64,000 nucleotides of DNA from Cyrtodaria siliqua (Eukaryota; Mollusca; Bivalvia; Adapedonta; Hiatellidae), in the NCBI GenBank assembly GCA_037043455.1, contig JAWPHD010004371.1, positions 62,001 through 126,000 of the forward strand, read 5' to 3'. A program made the translations under genes and the position numbers. The notes under the pieces are model-generated. The model ran no database searches, was not told where the DNA came from, and saw only the letters and a list, made by a program, of their open reading frames with translations. The stretch's first letter is position 1; each line of letters starts with the position of its first letter. Below are positions 1 to 12,073 of this stretch, one piece after another.

Positions 1-1290
1 TAATTGCAGCAATTACATGGCAACTAAACAGAACCTATTTGATGTACATTTCCATGTGAATTGATGATTCGAAAATATAAACCAAACAAATAATAAATAT
101 TTCTCTAGTTAAACTCATTTATTAAAAAAAGAAGATTTTAATGACAATAATGATTCAATGACAATGACAATAAAGACAATTTTATATACAAAGTTTTAGC
201 ACTTAAAAGTTTTAATGTTGACAAACATTACACAACAACCAAGTTTGCTAAAATAATTCTTCTATTTAAAGGGACACTGTTACTTTAGCTTATAAAACAC
301 AAACTAAGTATGTTGTTTTACATGGAGTCCCATGTATTGGGGTCAATCCTCCAACAATAATAAAGAACCTTAAAAATCTATTTGATAGTAATAACACGGC
401 AGGTTTCTCAATTCCTATGTATCCTTCCCCTCTCTCTGGGGTGGATATAAATAACCTATGATGTGTTGATGAGCCGTTAAAGAACATCTAATTTGATTCA
501 GTTCAAAAGTGTTTTGTATAGAAAATAAATACATGATACAATTGTTTTGTTATATATGTACAGTGTAATGTTTAATTATTTACATGCCAAATTTTGAGTT
601 TACAAATGCTTTAAAAATGCTAAATATGATTTAGAAATTTGTAATTGAAGCTCTCTGATAGAATAATGATTTGAAACTATTTCATGCATCACAAGCAGAT
701 ACCAGCATTAATTTGTGATGACATGTTCGTGATAAAATATGATATATGCTTAAATGATAATGTCAATTTGTGAAAGCAAAGAAAAACAGCCTCTGTGTAA
801 CAGCCTCTTTGTAACATGATACTTCCCAAATATAATGGTCGATAATAGTGGACATTTTTGCCTGCCATTTTCAGCAATTTCAGTATGAAACTAACTTTTT
901 AAAGGGACACTCTTTATATGTAAAGCCTATATTTAGCTCCTTTTATGGAAAACTATGAACGCAACCCTTTTAAATCCAGACAAAGGTACGTGATGTTGCA
1001 TAAACCCTCGATTTTAACAAGATGTAGATCATTTGAAACATCTTTGGTGGACACGTCACTTTAGGCGAGACACCATGTTGCCTGCAAATCTTGTTTTTAA
1101 AACTGATAAAAAAACAAATTCACACCCTTCACCAAATTTTACTATAATTTGTATGAGATTTTATCAATAGTTTTATATCGGCCCAAGTTTCTATACCCGC
1201 CCCGCCCCCTACCCCCACCCGATATTGTTTTAGCCTTGTTTTCTGATGGTATATACTGGCTATATAGTTTATTATTAACTGAAAAATTGA
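1..1290. other. AT-rich stretch without a gene
   Basis: No open frame here resembles a known protein. The short decamer-scale phrase TTTAAAGGGACACT occurs near 266 and 898 and may belong to an unresolved dispersed repeat. Nothing else is supportable. Confidence 0.5.
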
Positions 1291-1319
1291 ATAGTTGAGC
1301 TGCGTTGTTTTCCGACAGC

Positions 1320-2460
1320 TCTTGTTTATTAATACCATTATGTTTACCTATATGCTAACTTGTATGACTGTATCCCAGTATATAAAACAGCTTTGTACAC
1401 CAATAACACCAGAATACACACAACTATATGCACCAGTGTGTACACCATTAACACCAAATTCACACCAGTATATGTACCAGTGTGTACACCATTAAAACCA
1501 AACACACACCAGTATTTGCACCAGTGTGTACACCATTAACATCAAATACACACCAGTATATGCACCAGTGTGTACAACATTAACACCAAATACACACCAG
1601 TATATGTACCAGTGTGTACACCATTAAAACCAAATACACACCAGTATATGCACCAGTGTGTACACCATTAACACCAAATACACACCAGTATATGTACAGT
1701 GTGTTCACCAATAACACCAGAATACACACCACTATATGCACCAGTGTGTACACCAATAACACCAGAATACACACCACTATATGCACCAGTGTGTACACCA
1801 TTATCACCAAATACACACCACTATATGCACCAGTGTGTACACCATTAACACCAAATACACACCACTATATGCATCAGTGTGTACACCATTAACACCAAAT
1901 ACACACCACTATATGCACCAGTGTGTACACCATTAACACCAAATATACACCAGTATATGTACCAGTGTGTACACAAATTAACACAATGTACACTTTCTTT
2001 TTATAATTCCTTAAGTTCTGGAACATATCGTCTGCAAATTCTATTTACATCCAAATATACCTTTTCCTTAGTAGTTTTTTATTTCATATATATTCGCTGG
2101 TTCTTAATGTAATTATTCATTGCCTATGTGCTATCAATTCTTTTTTGTCTAAGATTAAGTAACCAGTATCGACCTCACATCGGGAGCAGTCGTAAATAGG
2201 AAATAAATTCACAGGATATTTCCCGATCGTTGTGTCTGCTAATTGAAAGACCTTCATTAAATGCGATATTATTAGCTGATAAAATAAATTTTGTTTTTGA
2301 ATTGTATCGATGTAAAGCAAAAGAACGGTTGGTTAAGCAGAACTTGAACGAATGAGTAAGCAACACTATTACCCTTGAATATTTAAAGTTCGTGCACTTA
2401 AGCACTTAAGCTGTCACGTGCACACAGTCTATTTACTATACAGATCCTGATAAGTATATG
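1320..2460 (+). repeat. Composite dispersed repeat with minisatellite core, copy 1
   Basis: This locus and 22380-23075 share the same order of parts: a lead-in containing TTAATACCATTATGTTTACC, an array of 44-bp units, and a right part with TATCGACCTCACATCGGGAG and AGAACGGTTGGTTAAGC. Partial copies without the array lie at about 37140, 39700 and 42250. I see no coding capacity and no clear terminal inverted repeats. It could be a non-autonomous transposon of unknown class. Confidence 0.7.
1396..1979 (+). repeat. 44-bp minisatellite, about 13 units
   Basis: Units of about 44 bp carry CACCAGTGTGTACACC followed by ATTAACACCAAATACACACC and AGTATATG. Units vary at single bases (AATACACACC or AGAATACACACC; AGTATATG or ACTATATG). 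Because 44 is not a multiple of three, open frames across the array rotate through all phases and give Thr/Pro/Tyr-rich peptides that are artefacts of the repeat. Confidence 0.9.
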
Positions 2461-2469
2461 CGTATGTAA

Positions 2470-4130
2470 ATGACAACAATTCTGAAATATTCGACCAGTT
2501 TTAAAAAATATAGCTCATTTCCTTAGTTAGACCATTTACAGTCGAATGATATAAATTAAACAGTTATTTTCTAAACAAATAAAACAAAATGTTTTTGATA
2601 TTGAAAAAAAAAGTAGTTCTGGCCATGCTGGAGGTGAAAAAATAAAACTATTTTTCACACGTATGAAATACCACTTTTATTTCATTGCTAAAATCCACTA
2701 TTTCACTGCTAAGCATAAAATAAATGATTTTACTTCATTTTGAAGTGAAAATATAAAGCTTTCTCAATTTTCGACGAATAAAATATGTTTGTTAGGTCTG
2801 ATTTATAATTTCTGACATAAAACCAGTGGGCCTACTTCCATTGGTAAAGTTGGTGTTTAATTCTCACCGCGAGGAATTGATAGCGATAAATAACATTTTA
2901 TTTTATAAACATAAAACGTTTAACAACAAAAAACAAAAGAAAACAACGACTTTGCTTTAACCATGTTAACGTTATATCCTTTAAGCCTATCACTGGATCG
3001 ACGTTTAGAACGTTGTTCAAGTATGCTCGGTAGATATGTGCTTCGAGTTTCGTATTGCATTATATTAAACGGACACCTGGCAACCATGAAGTGTTACTGT
3101 ATCAGTAATTAAAGTTAGCTTTCTCGATTGTTTAATCCTGTATCATTTTGACTTTAAACTTGCTTGCATATAATTAAATGAACGTTTGAGTTTTCCTTCG
3201 TTATTCTACCAATGGTTTAAATATATTATTGGTATAAACTAATCGACAGTAAGTAAGTAAGTAATACACAAAAACAGTTATAATTATTAATAATTGAATA
3301 CATAGAGTTTATGTATAAAAACTAACGGGACGCTGCGAGTTGTAAAACAATCAAGAGTGTCGTGTGTACCTTTAACAGCAGCATTCTTAATCACATTTTC
3401 TGTCGTTTGAAAATCAGTATACACCAACTGTGTTCGTGTATATATACGTTGTCAGAAAGCATTACTTTAAATAGTGACACAGATGTAAATTATATGCTGT
3501 ACACATACAACTTGCATGCAAATAATAAGAAAATAACACGTATGTGGCATAGTCAAATAGTTTTCCTGTGTAGGTTATATATAAACAATCTTAGTTCTTA
3601 CTCTGTTGTTGTTGTTTTTATTCTCCAATAAATCGGTTTCCACAAACTTTTATGAAAATAACATGCGGCTTAAATTTAAAAAATAAAAAATAGCGAACAT
3701 TTTAAATTACGGACACTGAAATATATTAAGAAAATCAATGGAAACATCGAGTTGGACATTCTATAAATAAATCTATCGGCAACAATTAAACAGTTGCTCT
3801 ATGTTTCCCTGACATATTTATTAATTATACATAAATAAATCATGCGTTTACATCTCTGTTTGTGACCTAGCTTATTAATTAGGATTTTGAGAATACTTAA
3901 TGACACGTTGGTGTGAAAAGCTCCACTTCGACTTATAAATCATTCAGATAATTCTGACAAAAATGAATGCAAATCATTGTGAACGTGACACTATCATGAC
4001 TATTGTTACTATACTAACGGGGGAAAAACAACAACGCAGCAGGGGAATATCCGCTATATATTGTATATAATATATGCTGCTGTTAAACGAATGGTACACT
4101 ATTATATGAGCTAATTTTCTTTCGAAATGA
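2470..4130. other. AT-rich stretch without a gene
   Basis: No recognisable protein, RNA or repeat boundary was found. A short (GTAA)n run lies near 3249-3265. The open frame around 3362-3631 is low-complexity and matches no family I know. Confidence 0.4.
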
Positions 4131-4139
4131 TTACTAAAA

Positions 4140-4990
4140 CATCACATAACACACCAAATGTTATATCTTCAAAGTTTTATATTGACAGAATGTGCATATG
4201 GCTCAAGCAGATGAGCAAACTTTGGACTAAAACGTGTTCAATCTCTTTACATTAAATACAGTACTGAAACGGCTCCTCTTTTCAAAGCGGAACTTCAACA
4301 TGAATTTTATAAATATCGTGTATTTAACGTGTGCTTGAAAATCTACAACAGTGCAATTGTGTCATTTATATAACTATATAACTATAACTATATAACTAAC
4401 TTAAAAGTAGATATAAAAGTCGAATAGGAAAAGTAGCATTCAAGGACGAAAGCCCACCACAAACACACACACAGAAACAAACAACAACTAAAAAGATGAA
4501 TAAAAGGTAAGACGTCACAAACATAAAAAGGGTTGACAAAAGGGCTACCACCTCGGAACGATCAATGTCAAAAAAAGCGTCTGGGGGTTTAAACCAGGTT
4601 CTATGGTGTACCAAAACTCACTCTTACCCTATTGTCATCCACATAAAACGGGACAGAGCAAATACAGATATCCCCGCCATGTTATAATCCCTAACATACT
4701 AGGCGGCATTAATAGTCAGTATAAGTATAACACATAAATGATCATGTATATATGAATATAAAAACAAAAGCTTAGGACGCCGTAAAGCAACTACTCAATG
4801 ACTTGGCAGAAGCCGCAGCAAGAAGAGAACAAACCTTTTTGGGTACGGCAAGTCAACATTTAATACAAGCATCAGATGCTATAGTCCTTTGCCCATATTT
4901 TTACAAAACGTCTTAGGATTTCTCTGGAATATTAAATTGAGTTAAGTGTGCAGTATATAAAGTATATAGCGGAAATGCCCGAGTTGGGAT
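4140..4990 (+). repeat. Dispersed repeat, homologous to 41690-42010, split by an insertion
   Basis: The left part (ATGGCTCAAGCAGATGAGCA, then TCAATCTCTTTACATTAAAT and AAAGCGGAACTTCAAC) and the right part (GAGTTAAGTGTGCAGTATAT, then GCGGAAAT and TTTTCCTTTAGTA) line up in order with 41690-42010. At this locus they are separated by a Penelope-like fragment at 4408-4900, so the insertion is younger than the repeat. Confidence 0.6.
4408..4900 (-). mobile_element. Penelope-like element, 3' tail fragment (copy P1)
   Basis: Read on the minus strand this matches the untranslated tail of the reverse-transcriptase element at 53641-55494. Shared blocks on the plus strand are AAAAGTCGAATAGGAAAAG, GGCTACCACCTCGGAACG, GGGGGTTTAAACCAGGTTCT, CCTATTGTCATCC and ACTCAATGACTTGGCAGAAG. 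No coding part survives. It is 5'-truncated, as expected for target-primed reverse transcription. Confidence 0.75.
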
Positions 4991-5455
4991 TCTGTTTTCC
5001 TTTAGTACATATATAAATACATAAATAATAAGATACGCACAGTAACGTCTCGGTGAGACGCCGAATCTGGATCTATTTCTATTTGGATAACGGGCTGCTT
5101 GTAATTTCTTATATTAACCAGTCCATACAATCAATCCTAATAGGCTAAATGTAAGACCGAGCAGTAACTATTCGCACATCGGTATGGATTTTGTTTCGCA
5201 ATAATCACTTAATTTATACTAAGCCATACATAGCCTATCACCTGCTCGAAAATGACGTTAAGCACCAATCGAACAAACAAACCTACTGACACGACTGCTC
5301 TTCATTTTTGGAGTTTTAACTGTATGCGTTTCACATAAGCTACGTAAGAAAAAAGCCACACATATCCGTAAAGCAGACGGGGTTTCAGAGTTAAATGCCG
5401 CTATATAGTTTGACATGTTTTGTAGAAGTCTGAGTGTGGTTAGTTTATCTATGTA
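4991..5455. other. Stretch without a recognised feature
   Basis: No recognisable protein or repeat was seen between the dispersed repeat on the left and the start of the first LINE on the right. The 5' boundary of that LINE is not sharply defined. Confidence 0.35.
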
Positions 5456-5461
5456 TTAAGG

Positions 5462-5629
5462 GTGGAAGGAAAGGCATTCTACGTGACCGAAGAGTTTCTC
5501 AAGGAGGTAAATGACAAAAGAAGACAACTAATTCCGCTTCTAAAGAAGGCAAATAATGAAAACAAAAAGGCATGGTTAGCGTATAACACGTTGTACATTG
5601 ACGGAAAAGCAGTTAAAATCGATACGTAG
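5462..5629 (+). pseudogene. LINE-A ORF1 protein, C-terminal fragment
   Basis: An open stretch of 55 codons ends at TAG 5627-5629. Its translation contains FLKEVNDKRRQLIPLLKKA and a closing KAWLAYNTLYIDGK. This pattern of a basic helix, then a short beta segment ending in YxxLYIDGK, is what I associate with the C-terminal domain of L1-type ORF1 (Transposase_22) RNA-binding proteins. Placement directly before the endonuclease supports the call. No start is present, so only the tail remains. Confidence 0.55.
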
Positions 5630-5645
5630 TGGTGTAAAGAGGATG

Positions 5646-6490
5646 AAATAAACATTCTATCCTGGAATGTGAACGGCCTTACCAGTGTGAAAAAGAACTC
5701 TCCTGCATTTGTGGATTTAATTACGGAAAACCATTTTGTTTTTTCTATATGAATCGTGGACGCACAGATATAGTGATGTGAACTTATCTGGCTATGTTGC
5801 TCATAATGTCTACCGTAAATTTCAAAATCGTAAGGCGAAGAGGTGTAGCGGTGGACTTGTATTATATTATAAACAAAACTTGAAAGAGAGTGTTGAAATT
5901 ATTCGTACACATCATGATACGATTATTTGGCTTAAACTTGACCATACCTTTTTACATTTTGATAAAGATGTATATATCTGTGGTGTTCATATATGGGGTG
6001 ACTCTCCAGCTTAAAATATAGCCATTGCTGATTTATTTGATACACTTCAAAGTGATATTATGATTTGGAGATTTGTATATTGTGGGTGATTGGAACAGTA
6101 GGGTCGGCAAAAAAAATGATTTTATTACTTGTGACACGTATAACAGACAAATTGATGACGACGATTACACTCCCGATATACCCATATGTCGGGCCGCACG
6201 TGATACTGTTTGCAACAGTTTTGTTGTAAAGTTACTATGTACATGTTTTCGTATAGTAAATGGTTGTTTTGGGAGCGATTAAAACTGTGGTATGTATACT
6301 TATGCAAGCACGCAGGGCGCGTCCGTGATTGACATATTGTTTGCTAGAGAATATGTGATTTCTCACGATTATATGACTTTTGTATTCAATCATTTAATGA
6401 ATGGAGTGACCATGCACCGATTAAATTCTCACTTAACTGTAATACTATTATTGACGAGAACGATGTTAAAAACAGCGTCAATGTAAAGGG
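5646..6490 (+). pseudogene. LINE-A endonuclease (EEP/APE-like) domain
   Basis: The domain nicks target DNA to prime reverse transcription. Motifs seen in order are ILSWNVNGL near 5652-5680 (N-terminal strand with the catalytic Asn), ESWT near 5750 (catalytic Glu position), GGLVLYYK near 5850, VYICGVHIWGDSPA near 5970-6012, GDWNSRVG near 6088 (GDxN motif), and GASVIDILFA near 6320 (ASxIDYxL motif). Frames change at least twice, and a stop follows DSPA at 6012-6014. The closing SDHxP motif is not intact. The protein is certainly non-functional. Confidence 0.8.
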
Positions 6491-6544
6491 CTTGATCCTA
6501 TTTTTAAAAATAAGGGGCATTCGCTTGATCCCAGCAATGACCAA

Positions 6545-7720
6545 TCACATTGTTAAGTTGCTTCGGAAAACTATTTACAACAATTATACATATACGTCTA
6601 CAGACGTTTTTAGATACGCATGATGTAATAAATGAACATCAAGCTGGATTTAGGAAATATTTTTCTACAACCGATAATATGTTTATTTTACACACCCTTA
6701 TACAAATATTACATAACAATAAAAAGAAACTATTTTGTGCATTTATAGATTTGAAACAAGCTTTCGACAAAGTATGGAGAGCAGCGTTATGGTATAAACT
6801 ATCAAGGCACGAAATAACAGGAAATGTTTTGACTTAATTAAAAGTATCCATAGTAATATAAAATCATGTGTAACTTTAAATGGAACTCATTCCGATTATG
6901 TCCCATCTAATATAGGAGTACGGCAAGGTGAAAATATTTCGCCAAGTTTGTTTTCACTATATCTAAACGATCTACACGATTTTCTGCTCAATAGTCATAT
7001 TGTCGATGGTACATACTGCCAACCTCATGCACTTGATCAAGTGTACATGTTTTTTTAAACTGTTTGTTTTATTATATGCTGATGAAACAGTTATTGTGTG
7101 TGAAATTGAGCATTGATTGTTTATAAATTGTATTGCGATGAATGGAAACTTACAGTAAACATATATAAATCTAAAGTGCTGGTTTTCTCAAAAGGTAGAC
7201 AATCTAATTATAAGTTTACGTTTAATGGTGATCCAACTTATATTGTAACTGAGTATAAGTATCTAGGTATATATTTTAGTAGAAGTGGTTCTTTTTATTT
7301 TGCAAAGAAGCATATTGCTAATCAGGCTACCAGAGCTCTATACAGTCTACTCAAGGACGCTTGACATTTTGTCATTACCAATAAACTTGCAAATATATTT
7401 ATTCGATAAAACAATTAAACCCATTATTTTATATGGCAGCGAAATTTGGGGGTATGGAAATCTTGATGTAATTGACAGTGTACAATTGAAGTTTCTAAAG
7501 TATATTTTGAATCTAAAGAAATCTACTGCAAATTATATGTTATACGGGGAAACAGTTTTTTTTCCAGTATCTGTAGATATTCTAACTAGAGTAATTTCGT
7601 TTTGGGCTAAAATTAACGATCCAGAAAGAGCTAAACTTTCAAACTTAATTTATGAAATACAACGCAGTCATTTCAAAATAGCGCATCAACTATTGCAAAA
7701 AGAAACCTTCAGTGGCTAAA
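6545..7720 (+). pseudogene. LINE-A reverse transcriptase and C-terminal region
   Basis: Motifs in order: QAGFRKYFSTTDNMFILHTL near 6640-6700; AFIDLKQAFDKVWR near 6739-6780 (motif A with its Asp); GVRQGENISPSLFSLYLNDL near 6915-6975 (motif B); LLYADETVI near 7070-7095, where the usual YADD reads YADE; SKVLVFSKGR near 7175; and EYKYLGIYFS near 7252 (motif D/E region). The C-terminal part continues with LFDKTIKPIILYGSEIWGYG near 7400-7455 and KFLKYILNLKKS. Frames break near 6836, 7060, 7110 and 7285-7365. The changed catalytic Asp and the frameshifts mean it is dead. Confidence 0.9.
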
Positions 7721-8125
7721 CCAGATCAGAGACATAAATTAATAAACACCAAAAATAATGCAGAGTTTAGAAAATTGTGAGAATTTATTAAAAACTTCAT
7801 GCAAAGATGAAATAGATAATATTCATGTTGTAATATAATACTGTTTGATTTTGTTTAATTATGTATTGGTTTCGACATTATTTTTGCCATGCCTTTGCCA
7901 ACAAATTAATGAAGAACTCTCCCATATATGTGTATACAAAACAGATCTTTAGACTACCTCATTTCTTCTCCCAGCTATTACCAAATTGCATTACTCTTTT
8001 GTAATTAACCACGTCATATATTTATAATATATGTCTTCTATTATACTTATAAGCCTCGATGATGATTTAAATGTTGTTATACATACCTCATATATTCATG
8101 TAGAAGTGAATTGAGTGAATAAAGA
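7721..8125 (+). other. LINE-A 3' untranslated tail
   Basis: No coding signal lies between the end of the C-terminal region and the pentanucleotide array. GAATAAAG just before the array (8117-8124) resembles a polyadenylation signal placed at the LINE 3' end. Confidence 0.55.
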
Positions 8126-8190
8126 TATTGTATTGTATTGTATTGTATTGTATTGTATTGTATTGTATTGTATTGTATTGTATTGTATTG
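8126..8190 (+). repeat. (TATTG)13 array at the LINE-A 3' end
   Basis: Thirteen uninterrupted TATTG units directly follow GAATAAAGA. Non-LTR elements of the CR1/L2/Jockey type often end in short tandem repeats rather than poly(A). The array therefore marks the 3' terminus of LINE-A. It also produces spurious open frames on both strands. Confidence 0.95.
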
Positions 8191-8194
8191 CATA

Positions 8195-8973
8195 AAGTGG
8201 AACAATGAACACAGACATGCATTTAGAGCGGGTTTAATTACAAAACTTCCAAAGTTTAATAATCTGATATGCAATGTCGTGACAGATAATAGAAACGATG
8301 TAAATACTTTGTTAAATAGTTTCACAAGTATATTACGAGAGGTGGCAGATCTACTATTTTTATAAACGTATTCAACAAATAAAAATGCATGCTTTTTTGA
8401 TAACAGGCCGAGTGGTTTGATTCAGAATGCCAGCAGGCTAGAAGGTGTTATTTAGAGGCATTACGTGTATTTAATCGGCTAAATACCAGTTATAGTAGGG
8501 AACAGTTTTGCAAATTAAAGAAAACTTTGTCGTAAAAAAAAAATCAGTTTGAATTAAAACAACTATGCGACATTGAACACCTAAAACGGGCGAAACCTAA
8601 AGAATTTTAGAAATATTTTAAAAGAAAAAATAAACAGAGTCAAAATGAAATCCCGCTTGATGAGTTTACGAAATATTTTTCAGTATTAGGTAACGACATT
8701 TTCCAATGTAAAAATGATGAGGCCGAAATGTGTGCTAGTCATAACTTTGACGATTTAGATTGTAATTTTGAGGAAATTGACAAGCCCATAACTGTACAAG
8801 AAATACTAGATGCAGTTAAAAATCTGAAAAAAGAAAAAGCTATAGGATGTGGTTATATAATGAATGAATATTTAATTGAAAGCATTGATATTTTATCTTC
8901 TCATTTGTGTGACATGTTAATGTTATATTTGATTCTGGATATTTTCCAGAAAAATAACTATCCCATTGCATAA
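8195..8973 (+). pseudogene. LINE-B linker between endonuclease and reverse transcriptase
   Basis: The translation starts KWNNEHRHAFRAGLITKLP and continues LREVADLLF near 8335-8362. After frameshifts it resumes with LKRAKPKEF near 8582 and IPLDEFTKYFSVLGNDIF near 8650-8703, then ITVQEILDAVKNLKKEKAIG near 8790-8850. This is the typical layout of the region before the RT palm in LINE pol proteins: a 'phosphorylase-like' helical linker, then the 'EI..AI..LK..KA.G.D' motif. Stops at 8362, 8608 and 8971 break it. Confidence 0.75.
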
Positions 8974-8980
8974 AAAGGGA

Positions 8981-10732
8981 GATTTTAATAATGTTAATAA
9001 CTATAGGGGTATCACTTTATTAAGTTGTTTATCTAAACTCTTTACCACAATATGTATTAAATAAAAGAATTGTGATATTTTGTGATAATAACCCTGTTTA
9101 TCTGATGCGCAATTTGGATTAAGGAAAGGGCGCTCAACCACTGATGCATTGTTTGTATTACTAAATACTGTTACAAAATATCCGAATGATAAGCAAAGAC
9201 TATATTGTGTGTGTGTTGATCTGAAGAAATGTTTTGATACAATTTACAGAAACGCATTGTGGTTGAAACTTTCCAAATGGGGATACAGGGTAAATTACTA
9301 AGAATAATAAAAGATATGTATGAAAAAGTAAAATCATGTGTAAGACAATGTGAAAACTATTCAGATCTTTTCGAATATGTGATTGGGTTAAGGTAAGGGG
9401 AGATAAACTCGGCGATATTTCTTTCTCTTTTTATTGAGGACCGAGAACGATATTTACAAAATGATATTAACACTGGTTTAGAAATTGATGATATTGTTCT
9501 TATATTACTATCATTTGCGGACGATATGGTTATCATGGGGAAATCACCTGAAGAATTACCATGGTTACAAAAACATATTAATTTACTATTATATGACTGT
9601 TAAAACAAATGGGGATTAGAGGTGAATACTGTTAAAACAAAGATTATGGTTTTTAGAAAAAGAGGTGGTTTATTAAACAATGAATCTTGGCATTTTAATG
9701 GAGAGAATATAGAGGTAGTAAATGATTTCAACTATTTAGGTACAGGTTTTAATTATACTGGAAATTTTGCTCTGAACCAAGAACAATTTATTGGAAAATC
9801 TTTGAAAGCATTAAATGTAAACTGTAGAAAAACAAGATTGAAACCAAAAGTATTATGTCAACTATTTGAGCCATTTGTGGGGTCTATTTTAAATTATTCT
9901 TCTGAAATTTGGGCATATACGAAATCAAAGCAAATCGAAAGAATACATTAACAATTTTGTAAACAAAATTTAAAATTAAGAAATAATTCTTGTACATCAG
10001 GAGTATATGGTGAATTAGGAAGATATTCTTTATTTATAACGCGTTATGTAAGAATACTTAAATACTGGTTTAACTTATTGAAAACAGATATCACAATACT
10101 TAAAAGCATTTACACATCGACACTAAAAGATTGTGAAAATGGTTATACAAATTGGGCATCGAATGTAAAAAATATGTTAAACGAATATGGTTTACAAATA
10201 TCTGGAATGACCCAAATTCTGTTAATGCTAAATACTTTATAAATACGTTTAGACAAAGAGTTGTTTATTGTTTTATACAACGATGGTTTGTAGATAAGGA
10301 ATCAAGTGATGTACTTGAATTATATAATAACTGTAAACTGAGTTTTAATTATGAATCATACCTTGATATTTTACCATGTAATCTCAGACCATATTTGACA
10401 AAAGTCAGAATATCAGCACATTCGTTAAGAATACCATGGATATATATTGTATGTAGATCTATGAGAATACAGACCGGTATATACTCTCGTAATAGAATAC
10501 CTAGAAATGAAAGATATTTTCAATGCTTCCACAGTATGAATACGATTTTATTTTGATTTGTCCTTGTTACAAAATAATCCGGACAATTTATATTAAAAAA
10601 TATTACTATAATAGACCTAGTATGTTTAAATTCTTAGAATTAATGCAGACACAGGATTAGAATATTGTTATTAAGTTAGCTAAATATATTAGTACAGCTT
10701 TAGCTGTAAGGAATATAATCTTGATTAATTAA
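8981..10732 (+). pseudogene. LINE-B reverse transcriptase and C-terminal domain
   Basis: Motifs: NYRGITLLSCLSKLFTTI region at 8999-9050 (frame broken); KGRSTTDALFVLLNTV near 9125-9170; VCVDLKKCFDTIYRNALWLK near 9208-9270 (motif A); a damaged motif B near 9385-9430; SFADDMVIM at 9511-9537 with an intact FADD at 9514-9525; NTVKTKIMVFRKRGG near 9622-9670; DFNYLGTGFNYTGNFAL near 9726-9775; and LNYSSEIWAYTKSKQIERIH to 9951. The C-terminal Cys/His region (EYDFILICPCY near 10535-10572) and a final AKYISTALAVRN helix near 10678-10712 follow. Several stops and at least four frameshifts occur, although the catalytic box is intact. Confidence 0.88.
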
Positions 10733-10907
10733 ACAATGTTTAGCTCTTTTGTATTTTCATTCTCATATATCAGTTATTTAATATTAATATTGCTCATAGC
10801 AAATGTACTTTTGTCTAAATCACTCGACTTATTATGCATTGATATATGTATGTATATATAACGATGTTCGTAAGTACAAGTTAAATAAAATATATGTTCT
10901 GTTCTGT

Positions 10908-11454
10908 ATTAAGGGTCATTTAAAGACGCTGCGGCAAATATTTAGAGTTGTTTGTAGCTTATGTTTTATGGATGCTTTATTAGCCCTCCTTTCACCGGAA
11001 ATGTCCATAAGGCCAGCACAGTTAATAGGTTATAGTGGTTATAAGGCAGTGTTCAAGATTTTGTCCATATTTCTTTCTTATTTTCATTCATTGTTTGAGG
11101 AAAAACAACTTCCTATACTATAACAATAAACATAACTGTTACATTAATTATACAATTATTACATTTTTGACACCTTATCTGAAACCGTTTAGGTTCCAAA
11201 ATTCAAAAGGGTTTACATATTTTTAGAATTTGTGAGATTTAATTTGCATTTTGCGTTTTAGTGGTAAGACATGTTTATTACATTTCTATGAGTGAACTAA
11301 TTGGATTTCTCAGTGAAAGAATATTCATAATCTCTAAATAGTAATTACATTTATTAGTCATAACGTCAATAAAGTCATCCGCCGATAAAGTTCAATAGAA
11401 TATTAATATCCATTAAAATATACTTAAACTGATTTAAAATGTAGTAAATAGATT
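10908..11454. other. AT-rich stretch without a recognised feature
   Basis: The overlapping open frames at 10803-11226 match no family I know and partly cover the LINE-B tail. No repeat boundary was found. Confidence 0.35.
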
Positions 11455-11596
11455 ATTTAACTGCTGGGTTCGCTTGTAGGGACTTCCTTCATTCGATGAG
11501 TCAATGGTTTTTTACTCACTCGCATACGCTCATCGTTAAAGAAACACACGTCTATTTCGTGAAGGATTTCCCTATAACATATCCAAGCAGTTAAAT
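11455..11596. repeat. Foldback palindrome of about 142 bp
   Basis: ATTTAACTGCT at the left end pairs with AGCAGTTAAAT at the right end. Inside, GGGACTTCCTTCATTCGATGAG pairs, with a bulge, with CTCATCG...GTGAAGGATTTCCC. The arms are imperfect. No coding capacity is present. It may be a foldback or MITE-like relic, or structured DNA. Confidence 0.7.
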
Positions 11597-12023
11597 GATC
11601 TCTATATATTATACTGTCATTATTATTGTATTTTTACATTAGACAGATTGAAAGTAGCCTTTATACGTTCACCATAAAACAGTTAATCTATCAAAGCTAT
11701 ACGTATACGGTGGTTATATACAAGAACCTAGTCAGGATGGTAATTTAGCTTCGATTTAATTATCTGCAGCAGTCTTGCGTTATGGATTGTATGATTGTCT
11801 ATCAGTTATTATTCACCGGGCTGGAATTAGGCGAATAGTTTTGCGGTAATGCTCTGGACAGACAAATAATGAGTGGTGTATGTGTTTTTTTCCAATTCGG
11901 TACTATGAGAATGTCAAATTCAGCAAATGTCCGAATTTGATCATTACACCTATTCTTTTTGTTTGAAATCGACATGATTCAAACGGTTATGAATAAGCGA
12001 TTTGTTTATCAAAAGTAGATTTT

Positions 12024-12073
12024 TCGCAAATTATGATTACATTACGGCGCATTATTCGAGTCATAATTTGCGA
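12024..12073. repeat. Foldback palindrome of 50 bp
   Basis: TCGCAAATTATGA (12024-12036) is the exact reverse complement of TCATAATTTGCGA (12061-12073), with a 24-bp loop. Confidence 0.75.

Larger units (their letters stand above)
5462..8190 (+). mobile_element. LINE-A: degenerate APE-type non-LTR retrotransposon
   Basis: In order, the element shows the end of an ORF1 protein, an endonuclease/exonuclease/phosphatase domain, a non-LTR reverse transcriptase, a C-terminal region, a short untranslated tail with AATAAA, and a terminal TATTG array. Many stops and frameshifts interrupt it. The part between endonuclease and reverse transcriptase is largely deleted (about 6490-6545). The family is a Jockey/CR1/L1-like mollusc LINE; the exact clade is not decidable by eye. 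The 5' end is missing. Confidence 0.85.
8195..10907 (+). mobile_element. LINE-B: second degenerate non-LTR retrotransposon
   Basis: It begins immediately after the LINE-A tail, inside the linker between endonuclease and reverse transcriptase. It continues through the reverse transcriptase, a C-terminal Cys/His region and a terminal lysine-rich helix, and ends after AATAAAATATATG with a short TTCTG-like tail near 10907. No endonuclease is present. Sequence differs enough from LINE-A that it is a separate family. It is either 5'-truncated or was cut by LINE-A insertion. Confidence 0.8.

Noticed and set aside
1295..2112. Several Thr/Pro/Tyr-rich open frames on both strands
   Set aside because: They are produced by the 44-bp minisatellite and appear in all phases.
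8077..8325. Open frames of repeated Ile-Gln-Tyr-Asn type
   Set aside because: They are translations of the TATTG array.
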